A DNA stretch of 64,000 nucleotides. Source: Humulus lupulus. Lineage: Eukaryota > Streptophyta > Magnoliopsida > Rosales > Cannabaceae. Positions 22,190 through 33,289 of this stretch are shown piece after piece. The DNA is taken from NCBI RefSeq assembly GCF_963169125.1, contig NC_084795.1, positions 144,373,766 to 144,437,765 of the forward strand, given 5' to 3'. The stretch's first letter is position 1; every line of letters begins with the position of its first letter. The notes below the pieces were generated by a model, which saw nothing but the letters and a program-made list of their open reading frames with translations, searched no databases and had not been told where the DNA came from. Made by a program: the position numbers and the translations under genes.

Positions 22190-23535
22190 TCCCAATTCAA
22201 ATAGCACATATAAATATCACATAATATACAAAAATCAAACAACCAATCAACATGCATAATTATCAAACAATATGAAACATGCATAACTGTTAATTATTTT
22301 ATCTTAAAACAAATTCAGCATCATTTTCCCTATTTCTACAACATTTTATGATTTAAAAAAGTACCTACATCGCACAAATAGTACACAAATATCAATCAAC
22401 ATGCATAATTCTAAGCTTATATCACCGCAGTACACAGTCCCAAAACCTATCTTCATTAATTTTCAATACCAATTTTAATAATGCAATCTTTAAATAAATA
22501 TAGTATTTAATTAAGTTTAAGTAAATTACCTAGTCCATTGCAATATAAACTCCATGCCGTCATATATTATCACCAACAAATCCAATATCAACACGATCTA
22601 AACCTAAAAAAAATAAAAGATTAACAGTTATAACTAATTACATAATTAATTTTTTAAAATAATTACATTACCTAAAGGAGGTGGAGGTTGAAATTAAAGT
22701 TAGGTTTCACAAAACTAAGAACCTCTACTTAATTAGCTACCATGGCCAAAATTTACAAGCCTAATTCTACAATGTTATTTCTCTAACATGGCCAAAATAA
22801 ATTTTATAAGACAAAAATCAATATATAACTATACATCTATATATTAAAATATAAAAACACACACATATATATATTAATGAAAAAATTAAAAAAAAATACA
22901 AACTAACCTCTCGAAGGTCTTGGGGACAGTAAGACATGCTTGGGCTCCTCCTCCTCATCTTCGGTGTAATAGAGGAAGCCAAGATAGGCTCTAGGAGTTC
23001 TCAGAATTCTCAAAGATTGGGAGGGGCGGAGAAGAATTGACGGAAGGGCTCCCGGAGGCAAGGGGGGTGCGGATAGCTGAAGGGATGGAGGTCAGAGGTT
23101 CGAAGGGCTCAGGAGTGTACGGAGATGCCTGGGTTTTGGGTTACGGACGACATCTCCTGGGTTCGCCCTTATGTATTCTATCAAATGCTCGAGGGGGAAT
23201 AAGAGGGAAGAGATGAATTTTTTTATATATTCAGCGTAGCATCGGTGCACAACCAATTCTATCTCCATTGCAACTGACGTTGTTTCCTCGTTGACGTCAA
23301 TTTTCAAATGACGTTACGTTCAATCAATACAATGAAACGTTGCATTTTATTTGAACCTAAACGTCAGATATCAACCGACTCCACTGAGCTTTCTTAACGA
23401 TGTAAGTGTTATAACCGACCCCATTAGTTAATGAAAGCGTCAATGTCACACCAACGCTAATGGCCAGCCAATGTTAATTGTGTCGATTCTTAGTGTGAAC
23501 CGACACTAGGAAGCGACGCCGTAAGGGTATTTTGG
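22190..23535 (-). mobile_element. CACTA copy K, 5' part (upstream of transposase)
   Basis: Continuation of CACTA copy K beyond solo LTR C. 22200-22440 matches the region upstream of the transposase in copy L (CAACATGCATAAT, TTATATCACCGCAG, CACAGTCCC). 22910-23180 is a more GC-rich leader. 23280-23535 holds subterminal repeats built on ACGTCA and AACGTT motifs. The outer end is uncertain. The last recognisable bases, GGTATTTTGGTGTGG, could be a mutated CACTA terminus. The 71-residue minus frame at 23092-23307 is not convincing. Confidence 0.6.
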
Positions 23536-23991
23536 TGTGGCAACATCTAGTCATAGTCGCATTCGTATGGCTATTTCTAGAGTAATTATCTCTTTATTTA
23601 CTAATAAATAATAATTCACTAACACTATTACTAGATTAAATAAATAAAATAATCTCCTCTCATATTTTATTTATTTAACATGACCTTGACTTAATTCTAT
23701 GGATTTTCTAATTTTATTTATTTAAACTACTAAATAAATAAATTATTATTTTCTAAGAGATTTATTCACTTTTAGAAATAATTAAAATAATATCACCAAT
23801 ATTATTTTAAATATACCATTTTAATCAAGAAAAACATACCCAAATACAAAATAAATAAAACCGGATATTAAAGCACCCATAGTCCAACAAAATCTGTTGC
23901 AGAATCCGCAACAAAATAAAGACCAACAAATTGTACTCCAGCCTCAAAGGTCAAGGCGAGGTAACAACCAGGGTAGGGATGATGCTACTAT
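23536..23991 (-). repeat. Possible minus-strand LTR fragment and unassigned sequence
   Basis: 23536-23895 is AT-rich and, on the minus strand, begins TGTTGGACTATGGGTG near 23895, which resembles a Copia LTR start. 23896-23991 has a short Gln-rich plus-strand frame before the LTR start at 23992. I cannot assign either with confidence. Confidence 0.35.
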
Positions 23992-24282
23992 TGTTAGGGT
24001 TTTTTGCCCTTAAGGCATATGTAAAGAAATTGTATTTTAGAAATAAATAAAAGTGTATTTTTTTCTTATAATTGTATTTTTGAATTATTATTTAAAAATT
24101 AATATAAATATATTATAATTCCATATTCATTAATGAGAGTATGATCTTTCATTAGCAGGAGATGATTAAGATCATAAGTCATTAATAATAGAGTGCGCAT
24201 CATATTAAAGTATGAAATCTTTAAAGAATGGTTGCTAGTATCGCTTAGCATTTTGAACACATGGGATCTAGATCTGGATCAC
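23992..24282 (+). repeat. Copia-like LTR, left part (host of LTR D)
   Basis: Starts TGTTAGGGTTTTTTGCCC, similar to the solo LTR at 1436. It runs to 24282, where solo LTR D is inserted (TSD atcac at 24278-24282 and 31321-31325), then continues at 31321. Confidence 0.65.
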
Positions 24283-24649
24283 TGTAGCGCACCAATTTTT
24301 TTTTTACTTTTATTAATTGTGTGCTTTGTTTTATTTTAATTGTTAAGTGTTATGAATTATTTTTTTTATTTTTTTGATTTGTTTGGTAGAAATTGTGTAT
24401 TTAATTGTTAATTATTTTATTTATTTATTAATTTAATTTGTGAATAAAATGAATTTTGTTTGAATGCACCAAGGTGCATGGTAGGTAGAGATGCCATTAG
24501 TAATTAGGTGTGTGCCTGTGCATGGTTGCATGGTGTGCATGCCATAGATTTTCTACACATCATTTTCCTTTAAATGGTTAATTTTATTTAATTAAAAGGA
24601 GGAAAAAAATAAAAAGAGGAAAGGAGAGGGGTGGACGGCAAGAGAGTGG

Positions 24650-24800
24650 CACTACAAGAAAAAATGCTTTTAGTAACACCGAAAATTTGTTATCAAAACA
24701 TACCATGACACTTTTTGATGTGTTAAGACCGACTATGTTATCGTAGGTCAGGGTACTTTACATAACACTTTATCAGTGTTATATAGATGTGTGATTGTAT
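24650..24800 (+). mobile_element. CACTA terminal fragment
   Basis: CACTACAAGAAAAAATGC, followed by about 130 bases with short repeats (AACACTTTATCAGTGTTAT). This is a canonical CACTA end, but no matching inverted end or 3-base duplication is visible nearby. It is probably a truncated non-autonomous copy. The right boundary is approximate. Confidence 0.55.
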
Positions 24801-27303
24801 TTCCTTTTTAATTTGGGTGATTTTTAGCTAAAAAGGGAAGAGGAGCTTTCATCTTTATCCACTCTTTATTTTTCCCCTTATTAATAAAAATAAAATAAAA
24901 GTAAAATGAATGAAAATAATTAAAAAGATGAAACTTACCCATTTTTTTCATTAAGACTAGTTATTGCTAGGTTAGGTTAAAAGGAGGGAAAGAAAAGAGA
25001 AGATCATTTTGCACCTTGTGACCGTTGGCCTAGAGAGAGACGGAGAGAGAGTGATCGTGAAAAAGAAAGAGAAGGAGAAGGAGAACGAAAGAAGAAGAAA
25101 GAAGAAAAGAGGAGAAGGAAGAGGCGGGTTCGAATCTCTATCGGTACTATTGCTTGGTTTGTTTGATTTTTTTTTAGTTTAGATCCTCTCCTTAATTTCT
25201 AATGTTTGATTAGCCATCTCTAGTTCTTGTGATGTTCGAAAATCCCTAGGGGCGGTGATCAATGGTGGTGGCTGAATTGAGTTTTGAACTCTATCAAAGG
25301 AGGTAGTTTATCATTCACTTTGTTTTTGGTTTTGTGATTATATTTAATAGATTGTTGAGGTTTTGATTCCTATTTAAATTTTTCTATGTGTTGATTGATG
25401 TTGTTAGAATATCTAAGAATATAATATATGATGTATGGTGTTATGTAAATCTCTTGTTATGAGTATTTGTTTTGATCTTGAAATCATGAGCATGGTGAAA
25501 TTGATGTTATGATTCCGAGGGTTTTCCCTATGATTTGATGCTATGTTTTGTTGATTTAAAAGTTCTATGTAAAAGCATGCAAGGGTTTTGGTTGTTTTTG
25601 GCTAGGGGAGTTTCGGCCATACGTATTATGACATGTTGTTTTCATTTTTTTGTCACTTATGCATTTTAAGAACATGACGTGATACATGAGGATTATATTT
25701 GAGTTTTGGGAAGCATGAATTTAAAATGAATTTTATGATGGATTATGCTTGCTGATTTTTGTGTATAATTAGTGAGTAAATTGATAAAACAATGATTTGC
25801 ATGCATAAGTGATGTCTCAAATAATGTGTTGATTTTATGTTAATAAAAGGGTATTTTATTTCACATTTAAAAATGTATTTTTACTCAATTAATACCTACA
25901 TTTTTTTTTTATTTTATGAAAAAAATATATAATTTTTAATCCAATTTTATACTTTTGAGTGATTGAATAGTTGCTGTATGTTTTGGTTAAAAGTAATAAA
26001 TGTCTTTTAAATGAAAGAAATAATGTGTGTATACTGAAATAAATTATTACCCCAAATTATGTATATGTTAAATTGATATTTTTAAAATGTAACCATGGAT
26101 TTTCACATTATTATTAAGTGCGGTTTTCTTTATTTTAATGAGAAAATGTTTGGGTTTAAATTCACTTTTGATTTTTAAACAAAATAAATAGTTGATGAAA
26201 CTTTATGTTATTGAGTAGTTAAAAATAATTAATTTGTTTAAAAGTAATGGGTTTACACTACATAATTTACGTCTTAAATAATACAAGTGAAAGTATATTT
26301 TTCACACACTTAAAATTTTATTTTCCCATACTTAATTTTGTAATCTTTTTAATTTAAAAGAAAATGTTATTTTTAAAGGGAAACATGAAATTTTTATAAG
26401 TACAAGTTTTGTTGTTTGTAAGCAATTTAAAATAATAAATGTAAATATTATTCTGTAAGAAATTTAAAGGAGTTAAATGAATTCGTTTAATCAACTTTGT
26501 TTCCTAAATAAATAAAGGTAAATAGAATATGTTGCTGAATTTTTACTTGAAGAGGTTAGAAATGAGCATGTAGAAATTATCGTTTTAAACGTCACTTTTT
26601 AACATCGCTCCCACGTATGGATGTCGCATGCAAATATACTTTTATGTTCAACTATATGCCTATTGTTCAAACATATAATATTTACTTTGTAACCATGCAT
26701 TGATAATAGGTCGAATTGACATTATTCTTTTGTGATTTTATGTGAAAAATGTGCATGTTTAGAATTTATGAACAATTTGCACCATGTGTCCATGACCCAT
26801 GCACACATGGGGTTTATGTGTTGGGCACGAGAAATCTCATGTGATTCTAAAGAGAACTATTTGATTATGATTATAGGCTCATTGTAAAGTATTTCCCATT
26901 TTTTATTTGCTCGTACCTGAGGTAAGAAAGTTAGATAGAATTTTTATGTTTATGCTATGAAATGGTAAGATTGGTCTGTTATGAGAATGATGATATGCTA
27001 TATATGATGAAGGACCAAGAGATTGAAGTATGGAATTCTATCTTGAGATGTTATGATGAATGTGTGTGCAACATGTGTTTTCCTTTATGTTGTATGAAAT
27101 GGATTTCATGTGTTTGTATGCTGTTTGGAAAACAAATGGTTGTTAGCAAGCTGAACGCGACACAACAAAGGGGTTGCTAAGGATAAAAGACGTAACTTGA
27201 GTTACTAAGGTATGACATAACTCATAGGACCAGAGTTATTCAAGGACTAGAGCCTCCTGTTTACCTCAAGATGTGACATGGACAATAGAGGGGTCATGTT
27301 CAC

Positions 27304-27399
27304 AAAGAATATGATGATGATGTTTTAATATGGTGATGATGTGTGAATATGCTGATGATGCTTAAATATGGTGATGATGTGTGAATATGATGATGATGA
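27304..27399 (+). repeat. GATGATG minisatellite in LTR D, left part
   Basis: Imperfect units of about 27-30 bases (GATGATGTGTGAATATGCT and similar). The array is interrupted by the CACTA element at 27400 and continues at 28373-28470. Confidence 0.8.
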
Positions 27400-27606
27400 C
27401 ACTACACTGAAATGTGCATTTTCTGTTAGTCAAACGCGGTAGTCAACACAATTGACTGCTGTCGCTGACCGAGAATTAACGTTTTTGTCAGTTGGGCACT
27501 GCCACAAATGCAAGGGCATTTGCGTCAGTACCAACACTGACGGTGTAAATGGGAAAAATTTGCATCAGTGGCAATATGACGCTTTTAACGGGGACATTAG
27601 CATCAA

Positions 27607-27732
27607 TGCCTAACTGACGCTAACGGAAGGTTTGCGTCAGTGGGGTATTGACGCAAACGTCACATGCATTTCACTTAAACGTTTGCGTCAGTGCCCCACT
27701 GGCGCAAACCTTCCACTAGCGTCAGTTAGGCA
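27607..27732. repeat. Long inverted repeat (54-base arms) in CACTA copy M
   Basis: Arms 27607-27660 and 27679-27732 with an 18-base spacer. They differ at 5 of 54 positions, all compatible with G:U pairing in RNA. They are made of three GCGTCAGT-type subterminal motifs each. Confidence 0.88.
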
Positions 27733-28087
27733 CTGACGCAAACATTGTTAGACCCCAATAATAAACTACTTCGTCCCCAATTTCCATTTGACCTAAAAAC
27801 TTCTAAAAAAAATCTTTATGCGAAAACCCTCCACACCAGCGGTGCCTCTGCGTTTCTTGACCCATTTTGGTGAGTTTTTTCTATTTCATATTTAAGGTTA
27901 AATTGATGAATATAATATGTTTATGAACCTTATACATGGTTTTTTTTCTTAATTTTTTGTGTTGATTTTTTATTCTTGATGGGGGTTGGGGTTTGTTTCT
28001 CTTTTCTTTTTTTCTTTGCTTGGGTTTCATTTTGCAAGAGGCGCTTGGTGGTGGTTGCAATGGTCGTCGAGGTCGTGGAGGGTGGCT

Positions 28088-28117
28088 GGGTTCATGGGAG
28101 TGGCTGGGGTCATGGGG
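28088..28117 (+). other. Potential G-quadruplex
   Basis: Four runs of at least three G (28088-28090, 28096-28098, 28106-28109, 28114-28117) with loops of 5, 7 and 4 bases. Further G runs continue to about 28170. It lies within CACTA copy M. Confidence 0.6.
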
Positions 28118-28756
28118 TTCGAGAGGGTGGCTGGGGGCAGGGGACGCATAGGGTGGCTGGCTGGGAACTGGGTCAGTATTTGCGTAGATTTTTTTTAATG
28201 TAGCATTTGCGTCAGTGGGGAACTGCCACAAATCTGGTAATTGTGACAATTCCCCACTGATGCAAATGCCTGTATGGTTTGCGTCATGGGATTCCGCGTC
28301 ACATATAAAACGGACGCAAAAACTAAATTGTGGCAGTTAGAAACTGACGCAAATGCCCTTTTTGTAGTAGTGTGAAGCTATATGATGTATGATGATGATG
28401 TTTAAGCATGATGTATGATGATGACGTTTAAGTATTATGTATGATGATGTATGGATATGATATTGTATGAGCCTTCGATATGATTATGTTCTTATTGTGT
28501 TTTTCTTTGTATGCTACTTGTACTTTCTTACTGGGCTTTTAGCTTACCCCTTACTTCCCCTTTCAGGTAATAAATAGGGTTTCTCTTTGGCACGCGCTGT
28601 GATGTGAGGAGTTCTGACGTCAGATTATATATGGTATGGGGGTATCCTATGGACGAATAAACAATCAACTTAAACGCCGAATTTTAAGGAATGATGTTAT
28701 GGACTCAAATTTTAAAACTATCAGTGGGACTTAAACTTTATTTATTTTAAACGTTG

Positions 28757-31164
28757 TGCAACGAACCAAATTTCCTAATAAGGCTTAAGGGCCTTGATTA
28801 GTGTGTCGGGAGTGCATAATTGGAATATATGTGATTTAATGATTAAAAGTATGTTATATGGCTATTTGAATATCTGAGATGCATGACCATGTGTATTAGT
28901 ATGCATGTAGGCCCTGATTAGGTTAGAAAGGGCATAATTGTAATTTTGGCCCGTTGAGGGCATAACTGTATATATATATGTGACAATTGTTGAGACCACA
29001 TTATTATGTGGCTATATTTGTGATTTGTGATCGAGACGATCCTAGTGGGCGGGTTAGGGAAAAAGTCACGGCGGGGATTTATACCCGGCTCGGGGCGAGC
29101 TCGGGGGTAGAAATGGGAATTTAGAGAATATATTGGGGTCTATTTTGATATTGAGGAATATAATTGGTGATTAATGAGGTATCGGGAAGTAAGCGGAAAA
29201 TATTAGAGACACTCAAGGAATTAGCGGGAATTGGGTGAAATGACCAAAGTACCCCTAGGTGGATTAAAAGATTTGGAATTAAAGGGGAGGGTATTGTGGT
29301 CATTTGGCATATAAAGGATAGGTATATATCAGGTTTTATGCTTTAGTGGGAAGTGTAGAAAAGGCTAGAAACTTTGAAGGAAAGAAAGAAAAGAAAAGAA
29401 AGAAAAAGAAGGGAAAGAAAAGGGAAAGGAAAAGAGGGTATTTTTCAAGGTCAATTTGGCTTTCTCCCATCAGTTCTTGAGATCTTTTGGAGCAGAAACT
29501 CAGGAAGAGTTTGGGCAAGAGCTAGAGGCGAGAATCCTTGTTCTAGCTTGAGGGATTTGCATAGCAATTCATTCAGTTGAGGTAAGACTTTGAAGTTTTC
29601 TTTAGCTTCTGGTTTTGGTGTTGACCTATGATGTCTAAACTGAATTTGATGGGAACTCTAGGGAATTCAGGATAAGGGTTTGAGGAGGAGTAATACAAGG
29701 AGGTGTAGAGGCTGGCTTAAGGTCGAATCCCCATTGAAGGTATGAAATTCTAAGCTCTAAATTATGATCTTTTGATTGTTTTGCTGAAGTTTCTGAGTTT
29801 GAGGTTCAACCATGGTGAATTTTGAGATTGGGAGTGCATGTGTTAAAGTTTTATGTGGCTGGGATGCTTGGGATGAGTTAGACATGTTAGTAAGCTTGAT
29901 TCTAGGTTTGGTGGAAGTTTGGAGAAGTTTTGGAAAGGTTTGGCTCGGGGGAAGTCGAAGGAGGGAAAAAACAACATTTGTTGTTCTATGACTAGCGCTA
30001 CAGCGCTAGCCTTTGGACACTGTAGCGCTAGGCCAAGTGTTTTGGGCGAGTTTGGGCTCTGCTTGTAGCGCTGTAGCGCCCTCCTTAGAGCGTTGTAGTG
30101 CTACCCTGTTTCCAGAAATGGGTTTTTGGGTTATTTTCAAGGGTTTTTGCCCGGGGGTTCGGGATTCGATTCCACCACCCCGTTTGGTGGAATTAGAGCT
30201 TCCCGAGGGTTCGGGATTAGTCCCGAGGCTAGGTTTTGGGCTTGAGATTTGGTGATGATTTTGACCTATGGTTATGTCTAGGTGTGCGCTAGGGCTCAAG
30301 AGGGATCGTGCTCAAGGATCAAAGTGAACGAAGCTAGCGAATTTAAAGGTAAGAAAATTGCACCTGGTTATTTGCTTATGATGGGACTAAGTGCTCTCGA
30401 TATCTGTATAATTTCACAGATGGTATTATGCCATGGGACATGTGATAAACGACCTAAGGGTGTCGTATACAATATTTGCGCATAGGGCTCGGCTTGGCCA
30501 CTGGTAGCCGAGGACAGCTTAATATTCACCGAGCTCGATTTAAGCGGGCCGGAGTCAGTGAGATAAATAGAGGGTGTAGCCTAAGGGCTCTAACCCTAGT
30601 TATCATTTGTGAATCGATTATTGATATGAGATGATATGTTTGGTATGCTGAATACTTGGTTATCATAAATGCTTAAACTATTGAGAACATGTTTATGTGA
30701 TATGAGATATTGGATTGTCTATTGATTGTTTATGCTCTATTATTGTGTTTTCTTGCCGGGCCTTGGCTCACGGGTGCTACGTGGTGCAGGTAAAGGCAAA
30801 GGCAAGTTGGACAAATCCTGAGATGGAGAGCTGCGGGGCTGAATATACATAGTCAGCTGTTCGGTCGCCATGGCTGAGGAGTGGATCAGGACAAGGAATG
30901 CCTAACAGTCTGTTTTGCCTTAGAATGGCTAATTACTGTATTTAAATCTTGAATCTTTGTAAATGGTTTTAATCTTATTTTTTTTGGGATCCCGTGTAAA
31001 CAGAAAATGTTATTTATAAGAAATGCAGCTTTTGAGACCAAAATCTTTTAACCCTAGTTCCATTGTAGTTTCAGTAACACGTTTTTAATTAAATGACTTG
31101 GTTAGCAAGTCTAGCACTTTTATAAACACACAGTGTAACGGTCTTGGCTATCCAGGGCGTTACA
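28757..31164 (+). repeat. Solo LTR A inside LTR D
   Basis: Starts TGCAACGAACC and ends CCAGGGCGTTACA. The flanks are cgttg (28752-28756) and tgttg (31165-31169), a TSD with one C/T difference. It is homologous to the 5' LTR of the element at 59605: the starts (AAGGCTTAAGGGCCTTGATT), the GTCACGGCGGGGATT region and the AAGAAAATTGCACCTGG region correspond. Features inside are a TATA-like CATATAAAGG near 29308, a GA-rich stretch (29375-29435), GCGCTA palindromes (29992-30110) and the conserved block CTTGCCGGGCCTTGGCTCA near 30752. The frames at 29374-29580 and 30006-30299 are not convincing genes. Confidence 0.88.
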
Positions 31165-31320
31165 TGTTGAATAAGTACTCATGTTTTTATTTTAAACTAT
31201 TGGGCCCAACATGCATGTTTTATCAAGGCCCCACTAGATTTCATATGTGAAGTGGCTTTTCTTCTATATTTTTATGAGTATGGAGACATTTTGAAAAGTA
31301 GTAGTTTAGGGCATTTTACA

Positions 31321-32830
31321 ATCACTAATGCAGATAAACATCTTAGCGAAGGTATTTTACATAATATGATTATATAAAACAACATCGTTGTGAATTAATT
31401 TCTTTATAAAATTGTCGTTTGTCATAAAGACTTAATTAATATCAATAAGATGATCATATGTATATCAGTCAAAATCCTATGTAGTCATGAACTCTTATTC
31501 ATATCTAGTGGATCTTTTGATTCATTCGGTAAGGTTTGTTTGTAAAACATGCTAATGACTTTTCTTTGGAAATTCAATGGCATGAGTGGCTGAGAATATC
31601 TTCGTACAATATTTGGAATTCAAGTTTTCCTAACAGACTGTATATTGGTTCTCTTAAGGGTTAATTATGAAAGTGAATGGTTGTATAGCTCAAATTCAAA
31701 ACATAGTTATAAATTAACCATTCACTAGTTAATTAATGATACTTCAGGATAAATAGATAATTAGAAGAGTAAACAAATTTTTTGACCAACTCTTATTTAT
31801 GAATCAATAATTGAGGGACAAAACTACATGAAGTGATTATATTAATGAACTACATGAAATAACTCTATAAATATAATTCTATAATTACTAAGAGTTCAAC
31901 TCCTTATTTATAGTGAAGTACTAAAGGAAGTAATAAATAAGACTATTTAATTACAAAGTTAAAAAATAATCTAGTATCTTATTGGAGTTTAAAATTAAAG
32001 GTCCATGGTCCCCAAGTCACATTTATACTACCCAATCTAGAGTGTGAATGTCAATGATAAAAGAAAGGAACTAATTTGCAAATGAATTAATTTTCACAGC
32101 AAATATATAATTATTATATATTTATATGTAATTATATAATAAGAAATTAATTAATATGTTTTACATGAAAATTATATTAAATGATTAAAATATTAATTCT
32201 TTAAAAATTAATTAATATTGAGGGAAGATATTTAATTCTTGAAATTAAATATTATTATATTATTATAAAATAATAAACTAATCAGATTTTATAAGATAAA
32301 GTTAATTTTTAATTAACTGATATTTATTCATATTTTAAATATATAAATATTTATCTAATTACATATATAAATTATTAGAAAATGTCACGTGGCATTTTTT
32401 GATGGCACACACCAATCATTGTGCTTGCATAATGACTAGCGCATGGCACTACAAGGAACCACTGCATTGTTAGTTTTGTAATTAGTCACAACTTATGTCA
32501 TTTATTTAATATTTAATTATTTGATTAATGTTTTAATTTGATTAAAATATTAATTAAAAGAGAAAACCTAAACTTAATGAGATTAGACCTAGACTATATA
32601 TAGATATTATTCTAGGTTGTCTCATAAGCATTATATGGAGTTAGAAAAAGAACATGCTCTTTTCTTTATATATTCTCTCAATTCTTATAAAAAAGAGTCA
32701 TTTTCCAAGTCTCTAGATCTCATGTGTTGAGTACATCTAGAGACAAAAAATTATCTTGTAAGATCGTATTGTGTATCTTACAAATTATTGCATTGGATGT
32801 TCGTTGTTGATGTCGCCCAATAAACTCCTA
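31321..32830 (+). repeat. Copia-like LTR, right part
   Basis: Continuation of the LTR begun at 23992, after solo LTR D. It is very AT-rich, with a TATA-like CTATATATAGATA near 32592 and a TTGTAAGATCGTATTG stretch near 32755. The right boundary was not found by a TG...CA end next to the conserved blocks. The only matching candidate duplication (actat 23987-23991 and 33351-33355) would extend it past the tRNA-like segment. No coding sequence. Confidence 0.5.
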
Positions 32831-33049
32831 ATTGGTCACGGTAGGGATTGGGCTATATCGTATCTACAGAGAGGTGAAATACAAGAAAAATGAATGCTTA
32901 GTAAATTAAGAAATTAGAAATAAGAAACTTGGAAATAACGTAACTTTGAGAAAAATTATTTTGTAAAATTAAACACTAAATTAAAAAGAATTTTAATCAA
33001 AAAGAGAAGTGGAAGGCACAAGTTTCATTCATGAAAACATAATTTTTTT
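32831..33049. other. AT-rich unassigned stretch
   Basis: No reading frame, repeat end or RNA gene recognised. It may belong either to the Copia-like LTR before it or to the plastid-like segment after it. Confidence 0.3.
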
Positions 33050-33098
33050 AATAAAATTGAAACAAAGGACTATCGAGGGTTCGAATCCCTCTCTCTCC
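33050..33098 (+). pseudogene. 3' half of a plastid-type tRNA-Ser gene
   Basis: A perfect T arm GAGGGTTCGAATCCCTC (33075-33091; five-base stem, seven-base loop) is followed by the acceptor strand TCTCTCC (33092-33098). Upstream, ACAAAGGACTATC resembles the 3' part of a long variable arm. The acceptor would pair with GGAGAGA, the 5' end of plastid tRNA-Ser genes (trnS-UGA fits best from memory). The 5' half, including the anticodon, is missing, so identity is tentative and it cannot be functional. The surrounding sequence to about 33290 may be plastid DNA transferred to the nucleus. Confidence 0.6.
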
Positions 33099-33149
33099 TT
33101 TTTCTTGGTGAATAGATTAGTTTCGTTATTTTATTAATTTCAGTATTAT

Positions 33150-33185
33150 AAGTGGAATGGCTCGGCTATTCCACTTAGCCGAGCC
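33150..33185. repeat. Two overlapping, mutually exclusive stem-loops
   Basis: Stem 1: 33150-33158 with 33168-33176 (9 bp, loop 9). Stem 2: 33159-33168 with 33176-33185 (10 bp, loop 7). Both are perfect and share bases, so only one can form at a time. The position after a plastid-like trnS end suggests a plastid 3' UTR hairpin origin. Confidence 0.7.
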
Positions 33186-33289
33186 AGAAAAAAAAATGGA
33201 TTAGATATAAAAAGAAAGAAAAAAGGAAGACTTTTAAAATATTATATTACCGACTCGCCCCAACTTACTAACTTACTTAATTGGTAGGG

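Larger units (their letters stand above)
27400..28372 (+). mobile_element. Non-autonomous CACTA transposon (copy M, 973 bases)
   Basis: Starts CACTACACTGAAATG and ends CTTTTTGTAGTAGTG. The TSD is tga on both sides (27397-27399 and 28373-28375). Subterminal regions contain many TTTGCGTCAGTGGGGCACTG-type motifs in both orientations, shared with CACTA copy L at 40389-45228. The centre (27740-28200) keeps a leader with a splice-donor-like GGTGAGT and a G-rich run, but no transposase. The frames on either strand there (75 residues plus, 122 minus, Pro-rich) follow from base composition and are unlikely to be genes. Copy L-type transposase is the likely source of mobility. Confidence 0.9.
24283..31320 (+). 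repeat. Solo LTR D (plus strand), carrying nested insertions
   Basis: Starts TGTAGCGCACCAATTTTT and ends TTTAGGGCATTTTACA. A perfect TSD atcac flanks it. It is homologous to solo LTR C on the opposite strand, for example at the start, around CATGCACACATGGGG (26800) and at CTTACTGGGCTTTTAGCTTA (28528). Three foreign pieces are inside: a CACTA end fragment (24650-24800), a short CACTA element (27400-28372) and solo LTR A (28757-31164). Without them it is about 3.5 kb. No PBS follows. Confidence 0.9.

Noticed and set aside
23092..23307. 71-residue minus-strand frame
   Set aside because: Sits in the leader and subterminal repeat region of CACTA copy K; no similarity to transposase and no conserved motif.
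27881..28249. 122-residue Pro-rich minus-strand frame and 75-residue plus-strand frame in CACTA copy M
   Set aside because: Both arise from the G-rich tandem sequence; no start context, domain or similarity to the transposase.
29374..29580. Lys/Arg/Glu-rich 68-residue frame
   Set aside because: Purine-rich low-complexity stretch within solo LTR A.
30006..30299. Overlapping 97- and 80-residue frames in solo LTR A
   Set aside because: Open only because the region is GC-rich with palindromes; located inside an LTR.
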